Shown piece after piece: positions 57,572 to 64,000 of a stretch of DNA of 64,000 nt. Source of the DNA: Mactromeris polynyma (Eukaryota > Mollusca > Bivalvia > Venerida > Mactridae). Every line of letters begins with the position of its first letter. The stretch's first letter is position 1. Made by a program: the position numbers and the translations under genes. The notes under the pieces were generated by a model. The model did not search any database. It had not been told where the DNA came from and saw only the letters and a program-made list of their open reading frames with translations. The stretch lies in contig JASFXZ010000003.1 of the NCBI GenBank assembly GCA_032209605.1, positions 5,892,807 to 5,956,806 on the forward strand. The letters run 5' to 3'.

Positions 57572-58131
57572 TTTATCGTACGGTCAACCATTCCGCTTCA
57601 ATGTTACAAACGTTGTTCAGTTGAAGAGAAGTTGGTTTAGAGGTTAATGTAAGCTTAGATTGGTTTACACAGCACTGATTATTTAATTTTGAAAACATTT
57701 TGACTGGCAGGGATAAAATAAGACTAACAAACAAATGATATTCCAAATCACATTTCATTTCAAAATAATGAAATAGTGATTTGGTACTTCGAAAATAAAA
57801 ATGATAAAACATAATTGTAACTGATATTGTATGCTATAGAATAAGTTGTATTAATTATTGATACAAATAGTATCGATTATTTGTCAAAAATCGAATAAAG
57901 TAATGCTCATTTCTATTCAATCGAGAAACATGGCACATTAGATTACAAAAGATAATGCTAGTAGCAGTCACATTTACGTTGGTTTCATTGTCACAACTGT
58001 TTATTTGTGACAGATGCGTATCGAATTGACCGTACAATGAAGCCATAGAACATTATACAACAATCATTCAAATGTAAATAATTTAAAGAATAATTTTGAA
58101 TAACATAACCAATCGCTCCACTAGAATACAC

Positions 58132-58310
58132 TACAGTAAAACCTCAATAATAAGACCACCATTGGAACCCTTAAACTGGTCTTTAAATTGAGGTGGTCTT
58201 AATATTGAGTTTGATTAAAGAGCAAAACAGTCAAAATGGAGTATAAATTGTGGTCATAATATAATGGTGGTCTTATTATTGAGGTGGTCTTTAAGTGTGG
58301 GTTTACTGTA
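58132..58310. mobile_element. MITE family M2, best-preserved copy
   Basis: TACAGTAAAACCTCAATAAT at the left and TTAAGTGTGGGTTTACTGTA at the right form imperfect terminal inverted repeats around 179 bp; the inside repeats GGTGGTCTTATTATTGAG and its complement. It lies just past the 3' end of the synaptotagmin-like gene, in a TA context. Confidence 0.8.
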
Positions 58311-58335
58311 CAGCTAAAGAACAAAGAATTATATT

Positions 58336-61300
58336 TTACAAAGGTACGCTAAGCTGATGCCACTTCGTCACCACACTTTTAGATTTTGCCAGCATCTCTT
58401 GCCAATGGATTAGTCCTGCACCACGCGCATGCGTAAACGAACCTAGAGTCACCTGACCTATTTCAAAGTCATCAGTCATTGCGGCGCCACACGTCTGCAC
58501 TAACGTCACAATAAAACTGAAGTTTTCTATAGCTTTGTTTGATGTACTGAATGAAAACGACTCCTTAAAGTTCAGTTCTGGTCCTGCACTGTGTGTCATT
58601 GTTTGTTTTGTTTTCGCAGTTTTGTTTCCATACAGAAGATGCAGACGCACATAGAAACCTGAAACAACATCAGAAAATGATGAGCATGCAATATATGTTT
58701 CTGCAAAATGATTAATTTAAATGTCATACGAAAGACAACCGTCAAAATTTTTAAAAGAAAATTTAAAAACTAATAAACAAGAGCGTAGGAATATAAAGGC
58801 AGTACATTTAAAAACGCACAGTTTGATACCTGCGATATGTTTGTAAAGCGTCATTTTATTGCATTTTGAAACTTTTTTATGAAAATACCCAATATGTGCA
58901 AATATCGGATATGTTGCAAATAAACATGACATAATACAATGTACCGTACTTTTCCAGTATCCCTGTGTAAGTAAAATAAAAACTTGAGAAAATCTGTTTT
59001 GTGCATTTTTAAATGTAGATGCTACTGAGAATAAGTATAAAACTACAGAGACTACAGATAAATGAAATCAAATTGATGTTTTGCACGATATTCTCAGCAA
59101 CACAATTTAAGTTAGCTATGTAAATAAAACAACTAAGTATAAACATAACTTACCCGCGTCTAGATCGGACGGTGGACGGACGTGTTTGGCACGTAGTATA
59201 ACGATCTTTAACCTGTCCATCTGCGGTAGATAGGATAATGCCAGATTGATTTCACCGACGGACGGACCATGCTAAAAAGGAACAAAGTTATGAGTTAAAG
59301 TAGAAATTGTTTCCCACTCAATGAATACTATACAGTTAGATTGTAGTTTAGATGGAAATAATTAATTTATAGATATAGAATCCATTGAATATCATTTCAA
59401 TTATTCATATTGGGTATTATCGCTGTGTACTCGTATGAACTCAATATATGAAAATTATCCATGGAAAAAATAAAACAGCTCCTTACATGCATGCCTATTT
59501 CTAAATCCCGCCAAATGGTTTCAGAGGAAGTGACGTCAATATCACGGAGTGAAACAACCACGTGACCAAGGGTATGACGTAATCTCCGTTTATCAACATC
59601 ATACACTGTAAACCTCAGACTTCGCTCCTTCATTTCGTTGACATTGATCTATTGAGATATAAAATGTATTGTATCAGTGAAATTTCTTGAAGTTGACCAC
59701 ACAAATTAGTAAAAATAACACCATACTCGTTATGACTCCATTCGTTTCACCTCTGTCAACACTGCTTACCATGCTATAAATGCATATAGGCGGGCGGAGT
59801 GATATTATATGAGCGCTGCTATGGGGATTTACACTCTCTTTTATAAGTGACTCTATTTCAAGACATTTGATGTCACTATTTGCAAGCAGGAAACAATATT
59901 TACTCCATATGGTCACTTCGGTGTCATATTGCCATATGGGGCAAATATTGATAACTGTTAGTATATGGTGATGTCAGATGTGACGTTTTCTGGAAATGAC
60001 ATAAAGAAGTGGTTGGAAATCATACAGCGGCGCTCATATATTGTTTCTATATTTTAGATAGATAGTGTATTGCACATTCAGACTGGATGGTAAAACAAAT
60101 GGCATTCTTACAAATTGATTCTGATTTATGTTGTCAATTGTTGGTCAATTTACGAGCTAGGTTACACTGAGACTCGAAGGGGAAATGTTTCTGAACTTTA
60201 CTCAACATTGAAGACTAGTTTTATATTCATTTCTGTCCATTCTACCTGACTATCAGAGAAAGGTTTATTTCAATATCCAATAATTTATTGCACACTGCAG
60301 TATGTCCTATGTAATTACAGTAGGTATTGGAGATGTATATGCTTAAATAAACCAAATAAACTACATATTCTGGTCTGTTATATATTATGTTCTGTCCTGT
60401 TATGTTCTGATACGTTCAAACGAACTTTGATTTGTATTAGGGAAACGTATGCAGAAGATTAAAGTGTCAAATCAACTGAGCGTTGCCATTGATTAAATCA
60501 AACCAAATTATATTTATTTTCGGAAGTGTATAAACTGAATATTCACAATGTACGGTTAACATTCGAAATATAAACCTAACATCTACACGCACCAAAAACG
60601 TAGCTCTCGTCAGATGCAAATGTAGGAAAGATAAAGCTATGTATATAACAGCTGACTTAGCTACTATCGACACACTTTAAATAATGAATCGGAAATTAAT
60701 CAAATGCAAACACTCGAGGATTGATAAACGATATTGACCAAGGTGTGCCGAATGTCGTTCTGACTGATTATTTTAGGAGTACTCAATATTGATATTAATA
60801 ATATGTTTCACACTTGTTTCTCAATGTTCATTTATCTCTATGTCTGACTTTTTATTAAGATAAACAATACAGTTGCCATTAATATATTGTCATAATATGA
60901 TATTTATTAAGCATTATGACCGGTTACATTTGATACGTCTGAAGGCTATTCATAACAAATATGATACCCGGGTCAAATTGGCTAGCGAATCATCGTAATG
61001 CGCGAGTATCCTTTAGCATTTCTCGACCAAAGACATGGACGATAACAAAAGAGAAGGAATCTCCTTTGTGAAGAGCTATCAGCAAATTCGACAAAATGGC
61101 AGCGACCATTGAAAAAAAGTACAATTTGAAAGCCGCGATCTCATTGGATCGCTCAGAACCGCGTTTTCTTCCATAACTGCTCGGCAAATTCCGTATCACA
61201 TGAGGTGTGTGCCATGAGCCCAATTAAACGGCTGGATTTCACCTCATTAATTATTCATGAGTACGAGATTTTTACAGTCACTTTGTCCAGGGTATCATTA

Positions 61301-63528
61301 TGAATAGACTTGTTACAGGGGATGGTCTGAAGGTAGCTATATTATTATTGTATAATTATATATAAGATCAATGAGAAAAAATATGGCGGTTTCAGTGACA
61401 AATGTCGCATGGAGGGATCGAGTTATTTCTATACCCGGACACACCTTGTCGTATCAATGAATGACCCTCTGGGGCGGGGTGCATTGTAAAATATTGTGCA
61501 ATGTCTACGTGTGTATCATGTTACAGTATCGTAGGAAATACCATTCAATACATTTACTAGTTCGATATTCATTCACAAACATACACTACTATCTTATGCA
61601 ACAGATGTGGGGTTACTATAGCGTTAATTAATAGATAATTAGATACAATTGTAGGCGTATGACACGGTCGTTACAACGCGTACAACCATGAAATCGGATT
61701 CCGTGGGAAAGTCGATTGCAAAATGATATGTTGAGAACAAGTTTATATTAATACGCCAAATGTGAATTGATCAAATGTCGTCATTACATAATTATTCACG
61801 TTATAGACAAACGTGCCTTGGAATTATAAAATAATATCATATTTACCGAGACGTTTTATTACATCGTGCCTTATAGGTCATGCTTGCAGGAAAAAGGAAC
61901 ATAGAGATACATTTTTTCTCAGAGTAGTCGTTCCTTCCCTAAAATATTTCCATGCGCTGAACGCCATTTGGTCAAAAAGATTGCTAGCTAATTTTTTGTA
62001 CCACAGTACATGAATAAAGTACATTCATTTACATTTTGAAATAGAAAACAACATAATAGAAGTCAATCATTTCACTTCGTCAACAACTAATCTTGACAAT
62101 GACTTCTAACTTAAGTTGACAATATTTCAGTGATTGTCGTATCCAAACTTACCTTAAAACTGAACGTTTCATTATAGACTGGGTCTAATGTTCTTTTCAC
62201 TGTTTTAGATGTATGGCATGTGTGTTCGTCTGGCAACAGAAATACGCGAACGAATGGATCTCTATAATTCTCGCTTGTGTCTCTACCTGTTACAACGATA
62301 AAGTCAATGACTCAGAATAAGTTTTTAAAACATAGAGCAGATATGATACTCATTTCAAAATGTATTACTGTTTATGTATGAGATCAATAAAGCATAGTAC
62401 CTTATAATGCATACTAGTATGTCATTACGCAACGAGTGTTTCGTATGTTGATGTTCAAAGACAAACACGTTTGTTCTGAATACTGCTTCGTAGACGTTCC
62501 CTTTGGAAATGGGTGTATACATTTGATATGTTTTCTGTTTAGTCGCTTTTGTGTTGTTCTTTTCATTACAAACATAACAATACTCAATCAAGTGAGTTGT
62601 ATTCAATGCTTAACGTTTTCAATGCTGAAAAGTCACGCACCATTACACAAACTTATTCGCCAGGAACAATTTTGAGTAAAAATTAAATATCATAACTACA
62701 TAAACATAAAATGGCCAACAAAAGTAGTGACTATATACTATTCTTGAGGTCCAAAGTTGTCACCCTGGGTCCGGAACTTACCAGTCATTAGTCCGAGCTC
62801 AAAATTCACTCTGATGAATCTCTGAGTGTTGAGTGTGCGCGGTGATTCACAGTGCTTACTGAATACTTTGAAACTATTCACTATTATCCATTTTCTTTGA
62901 GATTTGAGTTAGAATCTGAGATTGTGGTATAAATGAGCGCTGCTGTACGATTTCCAACCTCTTCTTTAAGAGACGACATTTCCAGAAAACGTCACATTTG
63001 ACGTCACCATGTACTGACAGTAAGCTATATTCGCCCCATATGGCAATATGAAAACGAAGTGACCTTATGGAGTAAATATTGTTTCCTGCTTGCAAATAGT
63101 GACATCACATATTGCATTTTCTTGAAATTACGTCACTTGCAGAAGATGTTGAAAAGCAGAGTTCAAATATTGATTTATTGCCGTTATACTTATCACTCAG
63201 TACTTTATGATCTCAGATGTTCACACAAATCTCAAAGCAAGTGGAAGGCAAAGAATACTCAGTAACCGATGAAACTATTTCGCACACTCAAATCTACATA
63301 AACAGACTCAATAAAACATACTTTGATTTCTGATTGGAGATTCCAATGAGTGGTGAAGAATCATTTATCATTCAATTAATAAAATATTGCCTACCTTTCA
63401 AACCTTTTACCCTGATGAGTGTTATAACAAGTTTTTCTGCGTTATCGTCCAGTAACACTGTGAAACACACTCGACCGTGTAGACTTGGTGGTAAGGTTCC
63501 ATCTTCAACCTCTGACTCAATCTCACAG
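58336..63528 (-). CDS. Synaptotagmin-like double-C2 protein (last five exons)
   Basis: Exons on the minus strand: 63528-63395, 62286-62153, 59648-59487, 59271-59154, 58658-58336. All have GT..AG borders and the reading phase carries through every join. C2A: HGRVCFTVLL, DPFVRVFLLPD, KTVKRTLDPVYNETFSF, LRFTVYDVDK, DLE. C2B: VGEINLALSYLPQMDRLKIVI, FYVRLHLL, FKESFSF, EIGQVTLG, then the family's closing HWQEMLAKSKSVVTKWHQL. C2 domains bind membranes, often through Ca2+ held by five Asp. C2A keeps the loop 1 DP aspartate and two loop 3 aspartates (YDVD) but has T where a later Asp is usual. C2B lacks the SDPY aspartate (GFY) and the loop 3 pair, so C2B is probably Ca2+-independent. The N-terminal exons, including any membrane anchor, are outside the window; the exact synaptotagmin class is undecided. 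Confidence 0.88.
59816..60040. mobile_element. MITE family M1, copy 2
   Basis: TATATGAGCGCTGCTATGGG..GTGAC and its near-complement GACATAAAGAAG..GCGGCGCTCATATA bound 225 bp. The interior phrases GCAAATAGTGACATC and CATATGGGGCAAATATT match copies 1 and 3, in opposite orientation to copy 1. Confidence 0.85.
60955..61307. mobile_element. Possible MITE with imperfect inverted ends
   Basis: CTATTCATAACAAATATGAT..ACCCGGGTCAAA at the left resembles the complement of TTTGTCCAGGGTATCATTAT..GAATAG at the right (61282-61307). The match is broken by a few gaps. No coding content. A second weak pair (CAAGGTGTG near 60740 and CACACCTTG near 61441) lies outside it. Confidence 0.4.
62930..63170. mobile_element. 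MITE family M1, copy 3 (right end decayed)
   Basis: AAATGAGCGCTGCTGTACGA..TTCCAACCTCTTC opens it; GTCACTTGCAGAAGATGTTG closes it, but the outer GCGCTCATATA is mutated. Same orientation as copy 1, in the intron between the first two visible synaptotagmin exons. Confidence 0.8.
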
Positions 63529-64000
63529 CTAAAATATAGAAATATACGCAAACAATGAATGGTGGAAAACATAACTATGTATATCTTTCTAACAGTCTCC
63601 TCATGTTTGCAACAACTTTGCTCGTGGGTCGGGTTCTTGTGTGATTGGAAAATAAAAAAAAATAACTAGAGTACATGTTTATTAATATCAAAGCCGTTTT
63701 TTTATAATTATTATATTACACTCTTTTTGTATTAATCTTTGCATGTATAAAGGCCTCTTGTAAATACATAAAGATTATTATTATTATTAAAACAATTTTG
63801 TTTGAACAAGGAAAGTTTACTGATACAAACAAATCTTATATTCATAGCAAATATGATCAAATTGTGTGAAAACAATTGTTATTTCAATCGGCAAAATGAA
63901 CATTTGCTTTGTCATTTCATGTGTGTAAATCATTTATAATTCATATCAACAAGCACCTGTTTTGTTTAACACTTCATATCTAACGGCAGACAACCCTTGA
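63529..64000. other. Right edge, intron or upstream sequence
   Basis: AT-rich sequence before the first visible C2A exon. No exon recognised; the rest of the synaptotagmin-like gene should continue beyond 64000. Confidence 0.5.

Larger units (their letters stand above)
51802..57974 (+). repeat. Segmental duplication, copy B (6173 bp)
   Basis: Direct repeat of 37641-43823. Copy B has a palindrome at 55210-55496, a 31-32-bp tandem duplication near 56165-56225 (TATCATGACCGTGCGACCAC twice), and lacks some sequence matching A around 39200-39300 and 39420-39525. Its sequence runs without break into 57975 onward, so B holds the original right border. Confidence 0.95.
59649..62152 (-). other. Large intron of the synaptotagmin-like gene
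   Basis: 2504 bp between the two C2A exons, bounded by GTAAGT (62152-62147) and a TAG acceptor (59651-59649). It contains an M1 MITE (59816-60040) and a possible inverted-repeat element (60955-61307). Otherwise AT-rich, no gene seen. Confidence 0.75.

Noticed and set aside
60990..61223. 77-codon minus-strand frame in the synaptotagmin intron
   Set aside because: Lies inside a possible inverted-repeat element, no known motif, no sign of splicing into the gene.

Overview
The window is AT-rich eukaryotic nuclear DNA. Genes are split by GT..AG introns, and the rest is dense in short inverted-repeat elements, minisatellites and retroelement pieces. The family mix (expanded Shaw-like potassium channels, a tyrosine-recombinase retrotransposon with split direct repeats, a LINE tail ending in a TTGTATTGTATTG run) suggests a bivalve or other mollusc. 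That assignment is inference; no species marker is visible.

Left edge (1-5.4 kb): the end of a Ser/Asp-rich reading frame, a small single-pass membrane-protein frame, and a block that looks like a long terminal repeat (TATA box, AATAAA signal, 83-bp tandem duplication). Together these could be the 3' end of an LTR retroelement. Two MITE-like elements follow.

Centre-left (5438-39769): four direct tandem copies of an 8.0-9.2 kb unit. Each carries, on the minus strand, one intact two-exon Kv channel gene of 442 codons (T1 domain with the HX5CX20CC zinc motif, six membrane segments, TVGYGE filter). A 69-bp minisatellite lies downstream of each gene and a 42-bp hairpin-forming minisatellite upstream, with a MITE and a LINE 3' remnant beyond. 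The duplication junction is readable: it fuses a MITE (at 5438) to the sequence that continues at 39770, with AAAA microhomology. Diagnostic differences show that unit 2 is a hybrid, left part like unit 3 and right part like unit 1, so one unequal crossover at about 18195-18452 can explain the step from three to four units. The S4 voltage sensor and its charge-transfer partners look degraded.

Centre-right (37641-57974): a 6.2 kb segment (A, 37641-43823) is directly repeated (B, 51802-57974). Between the copies sits a 7978-bp insert whose two ends are inverted arrays of a conserved 17-bp motif (AAGACTTTTCAACCCCT) with unconserved spacers. Inside it is an Ngaro/PAT-type retrotransposon on the minus strand (gag-like zinc knuckle, RT/RNase H with a DIRS-type C-terminal domain, tyrosine recombinase), with A1-ORFs-B1-A2-B2 split direct repeats. 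Copy B also contains a 287-bp near-perfect palindrome absent from copy A.

Right edge (58336-63528): five minus-strand exons of a synaptotagmin-like double-C2 gene, with two MITE copies in its introns; its 5' exons lie beyond the window.
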